From positions 293,060,971 to 293,124,970 of the forward strand of contig CM037878.1 of the NCBI GenBank assembly GCA_021292165.1: DNA of 64,000 nt. Reading direction: 5' to 3'. The position numbers and the translations under genes were made by a program. The notes under the pieces were generated by a model. The model worked only from the letters and a program-made list of their open reading frames with translations, was not told the origin of the DNA and made no database searches. Of this stretch, positions 1 to 10,232 are shown piece after piece; the first letter of the stretch is position 1, and the number at the start of each line of letters is the position of its first letter. Source of the DNA: Shinisaurus crocodilurus. Lineage: Eukaryota > Chordata > Lepidosauria > Squamata > Shinisauridae.

Positions 1-158
1 TGCTCAAGATACTTACTTTGATACTGTGAAATGGGTTTGTGCAGGATTTGAACAGACCTCTGTAACTTTCATCGGCCATTTTTTCACATCTGCTTTGTGT
101 CTCTGCAAAAGATAGATCATACCGTTAAACGTGCTGAGGTTTTCCATCTGGTTTAGCA

Positions 159-229
159 CAGTGGTTTGTGCTCCAACCTTGGGTCCCCAGATGTTTTTGG
201 CCTACAACTCCCAGCATGCCCCAGCCAGC
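159..229 (+). repeat. Half copy of palindromic CAGTG hAT MITE
   Basis: One arm of the MITE family that is complete at 10053, 13043, 46166 and 48624. It has the shared core (CCAACCTTGGGTCCCC, then a TTTTTGGCCTACAACTCCC block) and stops near the centre of the palindrome. The second arm is missing, so this is a broken copy. Confidence 0.7.
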
Positions 230-1191
230 ACAACATGACACCACTCAATGAGAGAGTGTGAACGGCACCAAGGCTGATGGGTAGTTATAGCAAACATACT
301 ATTCACCAAGAGTAATGCTATTCATCACGTCATTGCATTTATGGGATACTTTAAACAACCCTGGTCCTCAACAAGAAGTCCACTGGCCACAAGAAGCCAA
401 CCAAGGTGTTGCCCCTTCCTTTCCTCTCCCATGCCTCTGGAACCCTGTCGGGGATGGGGAGCAGCAAAAGATGAGCAATTTGTAGTGAAAAAATGGTTGT
501 CAGAGAAATAGTTAAACACACCCCTCCCTCCAATTCGCAGCTCAAATCCGCCTACTCCTCATGCTGCTTTAATTTAAAGAAAAATGGTATTGGGGCTTTG
601 TTACACATACTTGAGGCTGACAGGCAGGTTGCCCCGAAGCACCCCAGGCAGAAACCACCCAGGGAGATCCTGGGGGAAGACAAAAGCTTTCTAATAAAAA
701 TCCAAAAGGCACCCCCTTTCTATTTCTATAAAGACATCATCCCAAGTGCTAATGTAAATGGAGGGTGAGGGCTTTCTTGACGTATTATACTTCATCCCCT
801 CCTGTATAATTCTATTTCCCCCTGAGAATGGGGAGATTGAGAGGCTAATACAATTTGGGCCACATTTCTGTTGTCAAGCTTGATCTTGTCAAGACAAGCA
901 GAACTGGATTAAACCATTATGTTTCTACAGCTCTTGAGGAGGGGGGGGGGAATGAACAGAAGGCATAAATCCAAGAGCAGAAGCGGTACGGGATCAGCTG
1001 ACGAATGTAGTTTTCACTCCTGCATAATGAGCTGTGGCTCTCTCAGACCATGATAGGAGGAGAATTACAAAAGGGGACTGAAATGGAAATAACCTTAACT
1101 AATCAATCTACTTCCCCGCAAGCCACCTCCTGCTCCTGCAGCTATGTGAATGTTCAGAACTGCCTTACTGCACTAAACAGACCTTCTTCAG
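230..1191. other. No gene recognised
   Basis: Short open frames only, none resembling a known protein. Bases about 760-1080 are fairly AT-rich, with no repeat family I recognise, and could be conserved non-coding sequence. This cannot be decided from one genome. Confidence 0.4.
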
Positions 1192-1245
1192 CCCATCTAT
1201 TTATTTACTTCCCATCTTTCTTCCAAGGGGCTCAAGGCGGCATCT

Positions 1246-1286
<41 letters not shown>

Positions 1287-1440
1287 ATGCCCATTTTATC
1301 CACAAAACAGCCCTGTGAATCAAGTTATTCTGAGAGATGGTAATTGCCCCAAAGTCACCCAATGAGCTTCATGGCTGAGTTGGGATTTGAACCTGGGTCT
1401 TCCCAGTCATAGTCCAATACCATGATACCACACTGGAACT
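1192..1440 (-). repeat. Old tRNA-derived SINE (same family as 4841-5083)
   Basis: Read on the minus strand it follows the SINE at 4841-5083: a degenerate tRNA-like head around 1400-1440, the 'cactgggtgactt' block, the 'acagggctgt' block, then a 'ccgccttgag'-type tail. It is more diverged than the other copies, and a CA microsatellite has expanded inside it at 1250-1285. Confidence 0.6.
1250..1285. repeat. (CA)n microsatellite
   Basis: Uninterrupted CA dinucleotide run of about 36 bases, inside the tail part of an old SINE. Confidence 0.95.
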
Positions 1441-1592
1441 CTGGCCCAGTCTTGTCTCCTCTGACTGGCAGTGGCTCTCTGGAGTCTCAGACCCAGGTCC
1501 AAGATTCTTTTGCCTGTTCACTGGAGATGCCAGAGACTGGACCCGGGTCCTTCTGAATGCAGAGCACATCTTCTACCACTGAACTGTGAGCC
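1441..1592 (-). repeat. tRNA-Ala-like SINE
   Basis: On the minus strand the head reads like tRNA-Ala: a 'cagtggtagaagatgtgct' A-box region followed by a B-box-like 'gacccgggtcc'. The 'ctctggcatctccagtg' body of the same SINE family as 9930, 15985 and 61779 follows. It lies directly beside the other SINE at 1192-1440. Confidence 0.6.
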
Positions 1593-2510
1593 TTCTGTAT
1601 GCTTGGCTTTGCACGGCGAGCTTTGCTGACCATTCAGAGTAGAAATGAAGAGTGCTCTACAGACAGCGAGATGTACGGACAATTGACCAGAGGTTCAGTT
1701 ACACAAAATGTGGAGACTGGGTCTTTTTGCTGGCTGCTCAGGAAGCTTTTCCACAAAAACCACAAGAGACTGCATTCCTTCCCAGTGAATGAGAATGACC
1801 TTTCGATAGTACCACCCATGGACATAATGTTAAATTCTTGACTGATGCTCCACAGCCCTTCAGATGGGGTTTGCCAGAGCCCAAGCATTTCCCAGAAGAA
1901 ATGTGGGCCTTTTAGAACATTTCAGACAATCTAGAGATGGGCAGGGATAGAAATGGGCTAACTTCAGCTTCATCATGGGTGGCCTTGGGCAAGCAACATT
2001 CTCTCCGCGGAGGCATCATTTGCAGATTACGGATGGGGGACAAAGATATTGCAACAAGGGATATATTCAAGATTCAGTTGCAATTTTTTTTTAAATGCAT
2101 GTGTATTTTGGGTTGGATCCAGAACTACATTTGTTGCATGTAACAACTAACTTAGTCTGGATCCAACCCTTTGGGGGCATCTGCTGTGGTTACATTTCTA
2201 TATAACTCAGAATGAATGAGTGAATGAATGTAGGTGCTCCTGAGAAAGAATCACATGTGATCATAAACTTATTGGGAAGGGGGGAATCCATCCTCCCCTC
2301 CCTAATTGCTGTTAGATACTGTGTAACTTTGCATGCCAGCTTCCAGGAAGGGAAGGATTAAAATCACAAAGCCGAAAGGGGGAACTCTATGGTATACGTT
2401 TCTTCCTGCCTTTTAACCCTCCCACTTCCTGCCATGCACACTCTCTGGCCTCCTGCCTTTTTTTTGAACCAGCACGAGCTCCATGAGGTAGCTCCTAGAG
2501 CATGGCTCTC
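1593..2510. other. No gene recognised
   Basis: No coding region or RNA gene seen. It contains a short perfect inverted repeat at 2110-2169, listed separately, and otherwise unassigned sequence. Confidence 0.4.
2110..2169. repeat. 14-bp perfect inverted repeat (short MITE-like)
   Basis: The arm at 2110-2123 (GGGTTGGATCCAGA) is exactly reverse-complemented at 2156-2169, with a 32-base centre. It looks like a tiny terminal-inverted-repeat element. I could not identify a target-site duplication. Confidence 0.45.
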
Positions 2511-2573
2511 CAACCTTGGGTCCCCAGATGTTGCTGGACTACAGCTCCCAGAATCCCTTGCCATTAGCCATGC
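2511..2573 (+). repeat. Half copy of CAGGG-type hAT MITE variant
   Basis: Matches one arm of the variant MITE complete at 18047 and 19266, with 'gctctccaacc' and the 'ttgctggactacagctccc' block. The second arm is absent. Confidence 0.65.
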
Positions 2574-2939
2574 TTTAGTCATGTTTTAGCAAGCTATGAT
2601 GAGCCTACATACGTTTCTACGTATGTATACTGCAATCTGTGAGTAAACTTCCTTTTCGGATCTAACGCAAGACAGAGTAAGACTGCTTATTGTTTCCTTT
2701 TGTGTCTTAACCGGTGCAGCATGGGGCTAGTTGCTGTGGTATTTGCGCTTCCAGTTAACTCTGCATATATATACACCAGTATTTACTCAGCAATTGCTGC
2801 TGCTGTTTCTCACCCACCCCATTTGCAGAATCTGCAATAACTGAGGTCATGTGCATGCAGGTGCAGGAATTAAGTTAAACACGGAAGAACACTTACGGCA
2901 AGCATGATTATGTTTTTAAGTATGGGGGCTTTTCACATG

Positions 2940-3735
2940 AATCCCAGATACTGGAAAAAACAACTATTAGACAGGGGTTACCCAATGAGAGTGGTGGTGA
3001 GTGTCTGACAAAAGGCTCAGCAGCAGCATGAAGCTATCTTTTAAGAGAACAAGAAAGAAAATCGGAATGCCTTCGTGCCATTTGACCCGTAGCCTAACAT
3101 ATAATCACATGACTAACAGCTTACAGGGAAACCTTAAAAAGTGTTGGCATATTTTACAAGGATTTCCAGTGTGCCTGGATAAGCCACTGATTTCCTTTAA
3201 AAGAACTCAGAACATAAGGGATTTCTTAGCCAGGAGTGAGTTTAATGGAAACAGACAAATGAATCTCAAGTAAACGTGTTACAGGAATAGCAACGATAGA
3301 CCATCATCCCTGTGGACATTGAGTATTCTGTAATTATACTTTCAAAATGACTGGATTCGAGGATTCTTTGAATCAAAAACGGCATTCTTTGACGCAGTTC
3401 ACCATGCATGACACCAGAAATCTGGTATATGCAATTCAGTGCCCATGTAAAAAAAGTTATGTGTGGGTAAGACATCTCGAACTCTCAAGAAGAGAACTGG
3501 GGAACACCTTTGCAATATCAGGAATAAAAGAACTGGGACACGATTAGCCAATCTTGTTATAGAACAAGAACACAATGCCAGGAATGTGAAATTCTGGGCA
3601 GCAGAAGTGGTAAATACAGAAAATTATAAGATCCTAGGCAGAAAAGAAATAGAATGGATTTTGAAACGTATATCCTTGGCTCCTCAAGGCCTCAGTGAGG
3701 AGATGGATTTTTTTTTCATCTCATGTAATTGAGAC
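2940..3735 (+). pseudogene. Penelope-like retroelement, C-terminal part with GIY-YIG endonuclease (relic)
   Basis: Two or more frames together read like the end of a Penelope-like element. Around 2945-3000 there is a 'KKQLLDRGYP'-like stretch. At about 3185-3245 comes 'PLISFKRTQNIRDFL', a motif that precedes the endonuclease in this group. At about 3420-3530 comes 'LVYAIQCPCKKSYV' followed, after a frameshift near 3465, by 'GKTSRTLKKRTGEH', which is the GIY-YIG nuclease signature. Penelope-like elements encode an RT related to telomerase and use this nuclease for integration. The RT itself is not visible upstream, so the copy is 5'-truncated, and stops and frameshifts make it non-functional. 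The following ~270 bases (to about 4010) may be its 3' region. Confidence 0.75.
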
Positions 3736-4073
3736 TTGCATTTGGAGACACTTCCCTTCTGTGCAGTAAGACACCCAGACCGTCTCTGACATTTAGTCTC
3801 GAGTTATGAGTAGCTCCTGTACAGCAGATTGATAATTTTCATTGTGTGGTATATAATTTATCGCCTTCAACTGTGATTCCAGTCTCCAAAAGTATGAGAC
3901 AGTCCTGGCAGAGTTCTCTGAAGGTCTTTTAAGAATTGTAAGGATACACAGACAATCTCTGCAATGTGCAGGATTCTGTAGTATTTGTGCAATTTTATTT
4001 CTGACACATTAAGGGCGCAATCCAAACTGGATGCCTGTAGCCCTCCGAACTTGGAGGATTACGGGTATTCTAT

Positions 4074-4128
4074 GCAGGGTGGGAGGTGCGCGGAGGCGAA
4101 GGTCGCCTCCGCGCTCCTCCCACCCTGC
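4074..4128. repeat. GC-rich near-perfect hairpin
   Basis: The 26-base arm at 4074-4099 matches the reverse complement of 4103-4128 at 25 of 26 positions, with a 3-base loop. The arms are GC-rich with several CpG and stand out against the surrounding AT-rich DNA. It may be the core of a small foldback transposon starting near 4018. Confidence 0.6.
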
Positions 4129-4192
4129 AAAACACTTAGATGGCCAAAACTCGTGCCTCGGAGTAGGAGGGAAGGAGGCTGAGGCAAATTTC

Positions 4193-4354
4193 ATAGATTA
4201 TAGAGTGGGAAGGAGCCTACAAGGCTATCGAGTCCAACCCCCTGCTCAATGCAGGAAACTAGAAGAGGGGGTCTCCCATCCAAGTAATAACCAGGCCTGA
4301 CCCTGCTTAGCTTTCCACGCTCAGACAAGCTGAGCCAGCGTGAGCCACAGGCCT
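4193..4354 (-). repeat. 5S rRNA-derived SINE with CR1-type tail
   Basis: Read on the minus strand, 4354-4268 resembles 5S rRNA. The clearest part is the internal promoter region: 'AAGCTAAGCAGGGTC' (box A), then 'GCCTGGTTA.TACTTGG' and 'GATGGGAGACC' (box C). It is joined directly to the CR1 3' end (4259-4193: 'CTGCATTGAGCAGGGGGTTGG', then the 'CCTTGTAGGC' block). A pol III head plus a LINE-type tail is the usual SINE layout. The 5' part of the 5S region is diverged. Alternatively, a 5S pseudogene landed next to a CR1 tail by chance. Confidence 0.6.
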
Positions 4355-4840
4355 GTTGTATCCTGTGTATCCTTGTATCCTGGCGGTGCCTGTCTCCTGC
4401 CCTCCCCGCCCACAAACGTGGCCACAAGGTTGCGTTTGGGAAAGGTGCTCCGGGCTCAGAGACCCAGCTACGAGATCAGAGCGATTTTCTGACCTCATAG
4501 CTACTAATCCAAAAAATCATATGGCCATCTAGACACTGTCTAGCAGCCACAAGAGTGTGCTGTCCATTAATGTATGGGAGCCCCCAAGGAAGGCCATAAA
4601 TAATATATTGGACTGAAACGAGTTTGTCTTCTTAAAGAATAAAGCTATTTTTTTCAGCATCTTGAGACTAGTTCTTTCTTTTTGTATCTATTTTGGATGC
4701 TTTCAAGTTTTCTCATACTTAATGATGAAGGACAGGTGTCAATGTTGATGGAGCCTCCATCTTTAGAGGCAGTGTACCTCTAACAAGTATCGCCTTCACT
4801 GCCTGCTTGTGAGTTTCCAGAAGCATCTGGCTGCCTGCTC
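4355..4840. other. No gene recognised
   Basis: No coding sequence seen. Bases 4560-4720 include an AATAAA-containing stretch that resembles a retroelement 3' end, but I cannot assign it. Confidence 0.35.
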
Positions 4841-5083
4841 ATTTATTTATTTATTTTATTATATTTATACCCCGCCTTTTTTCCTGCAAGGAACCCAAGG
4901 CGGCTTACATAATCCTAATCCTCCTCTCCATTTTACCCTCACAACAACCCTGTGAGGTAGGTTAGGCTGAGAGTCGGTGACTGGCCCAAAGTCACCCAGT
5001 GAGTTTCATGGCCGAGCGGGGACTAGAACCCGGATCTCCCGAGTCCCAGTCCAACACCCTAACCACTACGCCACACTGGCTCA
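4841..5083 (-). repeat. tRNA-derived squamate SINE, near complete
   Basis: On the minus strand it starts 'GAGCCAGTGTGGCGTAGTGG' (tRNA-like A box), has a B-box-like 'GGGTTCTAGTCCC', a conserved body ('CACTGGGTGACTTTGGGCC', 'ACAGGGTTGTTGTGAGGG'), then 'GTAAGCCGCCTTGGG' and 'GGCGGGGTATAAAT', and ends in an ATTT-type simple tail. Head and tail are both present. A 5'-truncated copy lies at 14344-14513. Confidence 0.85.
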
Positions 5084-5322
5084 TGAGAACAGAATTGCAG
5101 AGCAATTGTATTTTTAAACTATGGAATTCTTTTGCTTTTAATTAATTGCACTGAAGATAGCAGAGATACACACTGCAACTTTAAACCCATTCAAGGTACC
5201 CCACGTTGACCTGTTCACACAATACCCCGGTGGCTTGTTAACCCTGCTGCATGTGCCAGTCACACGCTGACAATTTCCCTAATTACCCTTGCTGCTGCAG
5301 CTTGCTGTGTTGTCCGCACCCA

Positions 5323-5389
5323 GCGGGGGCAGCAATCCTCAAATAACCCATGGGCTGTTGTTGGGTTATTTGAGGATTGCTGCCCCCGC
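5323..5389. repeat. 28-bp perfect palindrome with 11-bp loop
   Basis: The 28 bases at 5323-5350 are exactly reverse-complemented at 5362-5389. The centre contains CCCATGGGC. Flanking text ('aacccatgggctgttgttgg') resembles the family at 54866-56205, so this may be the centre of a foldback DNA element. The flanks (5215-5640) also have a 'ttcacacaat' end like that family. Confidence 0.8.
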
Positions 5390-5589
5390 CCCCAACAAGT
5401 CATGCTACCCAGGTTCAGATGACATGGCAAGCCGTGCCAGCGAGTGTAATTAGGGGAAATTGACTGGCACATGCAGTGGGACAAATAAGCCACTTCCCTT
5501 GCTGCGACTGTGCAAACCGGCCCAGTGCCATACAGAGCCTTCTCTGGGAGAGAGTTTCCCAGGGATTGCCCTGCAGTGCCAAAACTCCA

Positions 5590-5830
5590 GACAAACTCTG
5601 ACTCATTAATGTAATTAAATTGACTGTGCAAACATCAACAGATTACTCACATGTAGCTAATTAAAAAGGGGGAGAATTTCACAGTGAGCTTAATTACCTG
5701 GTGTTTGTACATAAATCAGTTTGCAATGCTCAGATGGAGAACGTTCTACACACAGCACTGCAAATTTATCCCGACTGTAATCTTTGGCTTCTCCCCCAGA
5801 GGAGCTGAACATTAATCTTAGAGCTTGTAC
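5590..5830. other. AT-rich single-copy-looking sequence, candidate conserved non-coding element
   Basis: No repeat family recognised. It carries two TAATTA homeodomain-type cores within 50 bases (near 5660 and 5690), plus a TAAATTGAC-like stretch. Function is a guess, since alignment to other genomes is not available here. Confidence 0.25.
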
Positions 5831-5888
5831 AGATCATTTTGAGAAGGAACAATGGTAGCTTCCCTCCAAGTGCTACTTTGAACTAGAC

Positions 5889-6015
5889 CAGTGTTCTCCA
5901 ACCTTGGGTCCCCAGATGTTTTTGGCCTACAACTCCCAGCATGCCCCAGTCAGGGGCATGCATGCTGGGAGTTGTAGGCCAAAAACACCTGGGGACCCAA
6001 GGTTGGAGAACACTG
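5889..6015. mobile_element. Palindromic CAGTG hAT MITE
   Basis: Ends are CAGTGTTCTCCAACC and its inverse. The two halves pair almost throughout. The left flank ends ACTAGAC and ACTAGAC recurs four bases past the right end, consistent with a damaged target-site duplication of the TCTAGA type. Confidence 0.8.
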
Positions 6016-6039
6016 CACTACTAGACCCGTTCCTGTTCA

Positions 6040-6310
6040 GTCATAATGGGGGACAGAGGGTAGAAGTTTGTTTCTGGGCACAATTCAAAATGCTGGTCAT
6101 TTACCTATAAAGCCTTGACAATTTGGGTCCAAGATTTTTGAAGGACTGTCTTCTTTCACAGGAGCCTGCCCACCTACTGTGTCCTTTTCATCAGAGGCCT
6201 TGTTCAGCATCTAGCAGACCCGTTGGCTGGGATGTGGGAAGGGCCTTTTTGGTCACAGCCAACAGTGTAGTGGATTCACCCTGCCCCCTCAGAATTCCTT
6301 GTTCTCTCCA
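6040..6310 (+). pseudogene. L2-type LINE, C-terminal fragment (degenerate)
   Basis: Broken frames read 'QFKMLVIYL', 'LGPRFLKDCLL' and 'GRAFLVTA'. These match the order of motifs at the C-terminal end of L2 reverse transcriptase ORFs ('FKVLVxxF', 'LGPxYLxDxLL', '[12 protein letters not shown]'). Several stops and no clear 3' end. Confidence 0.55.
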
Positions 6311-6659
6311 AGCTTAGCTGCAATCCTCAAAATAGCTGTGTGTGTGGGGGGGGTGGTGGTAATGGATTTTCCCAACAAGAATATATTGCCATGAGCTAAA
6401 CTTGCTGTAATGCAAAATATTTTGGGCTGGCTTGGTCTCGAACAGGCAGTTAAGTTTGACCAAAAGACCTGCTCCTGGTGGAAATGAAAACTGCTAGAAC
6501 CGGTCTGTTGATCTGGATCGACCCAGCTGCCTGCAATTTTGGACCCTCCTTGGGGTGGCGGCGATGGGGACGGTCCTGATGAGCAGTCACGATGCAAAAT
6601 TTACCACTGCACCACTGATCACGACAGCACCAAAACTGTGGAATTCCTAACATCCCCCC
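6311..6659. other. No gene recognised
   Basis: No coding sequence or repeat family that I can name. A G-run near 6345 is the only simple-sequence feature. Confidence 0.35.
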
Positions 6660-7170
6660 ACACACACACTTTTAATTTAATTTTTAAAATGTGAATTACA
6701 CGAAACAAAACTAAAACCATATTGAAAAAAAGGGGGGGGGAATACAATTTTCTTACAGAAATTAGAATGAATCATTTACAGTAAATGTGTATGAAATGTA
6801 TATCCATACGTATCAATAAATATGTAGTACTACAACTACCAGTAAAGACGGTTAAGCATAAGCTTCAGAAAAAGGGGACCAAATATCCATATATTTATCC
6901 ATTTGCAGGTGGCGTTTGAAGAATACCACCTGCTCAAATGCTGAAAGCATTATTAGGTCCTCAATCCATTGTGTTATAGGAGGTGAGTGTTTATCTTTCC
7001 AGTGTTGTAATATCAGTCTTTTGGCTGTCAAGAGGGCGTGGAAAATCCACATGCGTTGTCCTTGTGATAAATTCCATTCAGCAGGTAAATAATTTAAAAG
7101 AATGTGTGCATCGGTAAATACTAAAGAGCATTCTAATACTAGGTTTATCCGTACTATGATCCCTCCCACC
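6660..7170 (-). pseudogene. L1-type LINE, ORF2 C-terminus and 3' end
   Basis: The minus frame at 7169-6852 reads 'RMWIFHALLTAKRLILQHWK' followed by 'SPPITQWIEDLI' and 'KYMDIWSPF', the extreme C-terminus of an L1-family ORF2. Its 3' UTR runs down to about 6660. The same tail recurs at 13615 and 15140. It is a different subfamily from the L1 at 24063, whose C-terminus differs. The copy is 5'-truncated. Confidence 0.75.
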
Positions 7171-8934
7171 CATTTTTTCCCCCTGGTGTAGGAATTTGCA
7201 TAATCATAGAAAAAGCACAGAATATAATACTGGGTGCAGAATTCAACTACCTAAGAATATCAGCTTTCATTTACCGTAAATACAGCAACCCAGTTTATAG
7301 CCTTTATGGCTAAACCTACGGTATATGCTTCAAAAAGTGTGCAGGTGATACCATAGAAAAAAGTTAGAGTCCAAGAGAGGATCTGAGGAACATTTCTAGC
7401 AGTTGCAGGGGAGTGTGGCTTCAGTGTTTCACTCCCCACCAGAAGTCATTTTGCAAAATAAGATAAATTATGCAAAACTGATCAGTTTGCGTAATATGCA
7501 GGGTTGCAGAATTCAGCTTTTCTTGGAGCAGAATTTGGATGGCAGAATCTTAATTTTCTTGTAATGCAGAATATACGCAGCCCCTGGATTAAGGACCAAC
7601 TACCTCAAAGGTCGAAATGACTTGTCTCATCTACCTAGATGCCTTGGAAATGTAATCATAAAGAAACCCCCAGCAGCAAGAGGCAGTACCGTAAATGGCA
7701 GGTTCAATGGTTGGATCAATCTTTTCAAATGATGCCACTGACCGTACTACAGAACGCTTTCAAGTTGACGGGGCTTCTGAGAGATGCTAAAAGCTGTTTG
7801 CTTATCACACACTTAGAAGGCAGCTGTGAAGCTCTTGGAATAAAGTTCAGCTGCCATAAAACTTAGGGGGACTTTCCACATAATTGACAGGGGTTACAAT
7901 GGTATAATTCTACAGAAAGCGGCATGAAAACAAACAAACATGAAAGGGCAATCAGATTTCACTTCACAAAAGCAACATTCAACGGAATAATGTTTTCCCT
8001 GTCAGGGACAATAGGGAGGGATTTTTTTTTTGCAGTGTTGATCCCAAAGGCTCTGTGATAAGCAAAGCACCTATTGTCCGTACAAGCTTTCTGGGAAGTA
8101 CAGAACTTCCATCACAGTCATGCAAGATAACTTCAACACATCATTAATTAAATCTGCAGAGTTTCAATTATTTGTTTGGCCCCATAGACTGTCACAGCAT
8201 TTTACAACCAAAGTCAATAACGTAAGAATAACAAAGTTTCAAGAATCTAAAATGCCAGTAATCTTACATTCCACCTCAGTTGTGAATTCATTTACCGAGA
8301 TAGCAGAAAATACTACATTTTACAGATGTCACATAAATGGCAGTCGCATTTGTACCAAAATACATTCGATACTGCTTTGCTATTGCCAAAGCAAAGGTAG
8401 TGGCTTGCTGAATTAGCTCCTTGTTTGTCGCTAGCAAACAGCTTTTTTGTTTTGGGTATAAATCAGACCAATGTTCATGTCCTCTGCAGAGACAGAGAAA
8501 TGTTTCATATCTACTGTCAAAAATAAGACAGACAATCAAAGAAATAGTGTGTGGGGAATACGCTTAGGGGCTCCCTCTCCAGAGATACAATTAAATACAA
8601 ATCCCTCCCATCATAGGTACTTGAACGCATTCATTTATTCATTCATTCGTGGAATTCATTGCCACTGTTGTATATAATTGTGTGTAGGGTTTCTGTATTT
8701 TCAGGATTACCGTAGATACACTTGTGGTATCTAACCCTTTAAAAACCTAAGTGGCTGGTGTTTTCATACTCTGGACTCTCTGTCCCAAGATGCTGTCCAC
8801 TAGGAAAAGGCCAGCTCCAGATTATGGTCAGATATTTGGGTATCCTATGATCGACCTGCATAAATACTGGGCAGGTGCAGGAACAGCTGCTTCCTGCCGT
8901 TTGTTGTCATGGCCGTGTGAGGATTATTTATTTT
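7171..8934. other. No gene recognised; candidate conserved non-coding stretch inside
   Basis: No convincing coding region. Bases about 8110-8545 are AT-rich and look single-copy, with ATTAATTAAAT near 8145. They could be conserved non-coding sequence, but this is only an impression from composition. Confidence 0.3.
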
Positions 8935-9458
8935 TTAAAGAGAGGGAACCGTAGCTCGGGCGTGGTGACTTTAGTTCAATTGGGGTGGTGGGTTGCGCAT
9001 ATTCCATGACTGGGAAAAGATTTGAACTCTGGTCTTGGGGGCTCAAAGCCCACACTTTCCCACACTGAACCACAGCAGGAATGCACAAGTTCGGGGGGGG
9101 GGGGGATCCCAAGAACCTATTTCCAGTGACTACATTCTTCAGGCCGCTGCCTCCTCAGGTCCAGTCACCTCCTGCACTGGCTGCTGCAGGAGTGAAAAAC
9201 AGTGGTGCCATTTTCGGAAGCTGCCAGTCTAATCTACAGCGTTTGCTCTCCCATCTGGTTTTCAGTGACATCTGGATGAATGATAGGGCAGGCATTCAGC
9301 ATTGTTTGTGGCAGAAATAAAATTTGCGCAGCTTCTGCAAAATAATTTGTTAGTCTACTGGTACCATAATTAATTCATGTCACAAGTAGGTGTTCTCCTA
9401 ACGTTATTTAATATTAATAGGATGCAGAAAATGCTCTTTTATTATGCATAGATGCTGT

Positions 9459-9479
9459 TACACACACACACACACACAC
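9459..9479. repeat. (CA)n microsatellite
   Basis: Short CA run of about 20 bases in otherwise unassigned sequence. Confidence 0.9.
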
Positions 9480-9929
9480 TTTTCTTGGCAGTGTCCTAAA
9501 TACCCAGCACAACTATTTATTTATTTGATTTGATTTGATTTGTACCCTGCCTTTCTACCAAAAAATGGTGCTCAAGAACTTTAGTCTCAGCATGAACTCT
9601 GAAAACAGGTAAGGGGTTGGCCTGGTATGCTAAGCACATTTTGACCTTAACCACAGATAATAGTCAACTGGCTTCTGCATATTAATGATTACAATAGAAA
9701 AACACATCTAGGCCATCCCATCCCATCCTTAGCTCTCGATACATCCTCCTTGTCCCTTCAGATCGCATGGATCTGATCACTGGCACACGTAGACCTTACA
9801 GCTCAACCCTGTTCATATTTACTTCAAACTCAGTGCTGCTGCTTTCAATAGGGCTTACTTTCAAGCAACTGCACATTCATCCCTGCCAACATTTCATAGA
9901 TATAAGTGGGGACATGTTTGTGTAAAGAT

Positions 9930-10232
9930 CCTCATTCCGTCACCAAGGATCACTGCATACAAAAGGTCCCACCAGGTTCCAAGGTATCTCCAGGTAGGGC
10001 CAGGAGAGTCCCATCTAAAACTCTGGAGGGTTCATGGCCAGTCAGTGTAAGGCAGTGTTCTCCAACCTGGGGTCCCCAGATGTTTTTGGCCTACAACTCC
10101 CAGCATGCCCCAGCCGGCTAGCTGGGGCATGCTGGGAGTTGTAGACCAAAAACATCTGGGGACCCAAGGTTGGAGAACACTGGTGTAAGGCATCCTGAGC
10201 TACATGGCCCAACCAGTATAAGGCAGCTTTTC
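9930..10232 (+). repeat. tRNA-Ala-like SINE split by a MITE
   Basis: SINE body text ('catacaaaaggtcccaccagg', 'tatctccaggtagggccagg') runs to 10052, is interrupted by the MITE at 10053-10182, and resumes at 10183 with 'catcctgagctacatggccc' and 'agtataaggcagctt', the usual 3' part of this family. The MITE's 8-bp duplication shows that the SINE was there first. Confidence 0.7.
10053..10182. mobile_element. Palindromic CAGTG hAT MITE with perfect 8-bp duplication
   Basis: 130 bp, CAGTGTTCTCCAACC at the left and its inverse at the right. It folds into a long hairpin around GCCGGCTAGC. It is flanked by GTGTAAGG at 10045-10052 and 10183-10190, a perfect 8-bp target-site duplication. An 8-bp duplication and CA/TG ends indicate the hAT superfamily. 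It has no coding capacity, so it would depend on a transposase supplied elsewhere. Confidence 0.92.

Noticed and set aside
1455..1592. A functional tRNA-Ala gene
   Set aside because: The acceptor stem does not close and the SINE body continues beyond it.
4268..4354. A functional 5S rRNA gene
   Set aside because: The 5' part is diverged, there is no T-run terminator after the gene body, and it runs straight into a CR1 tail.
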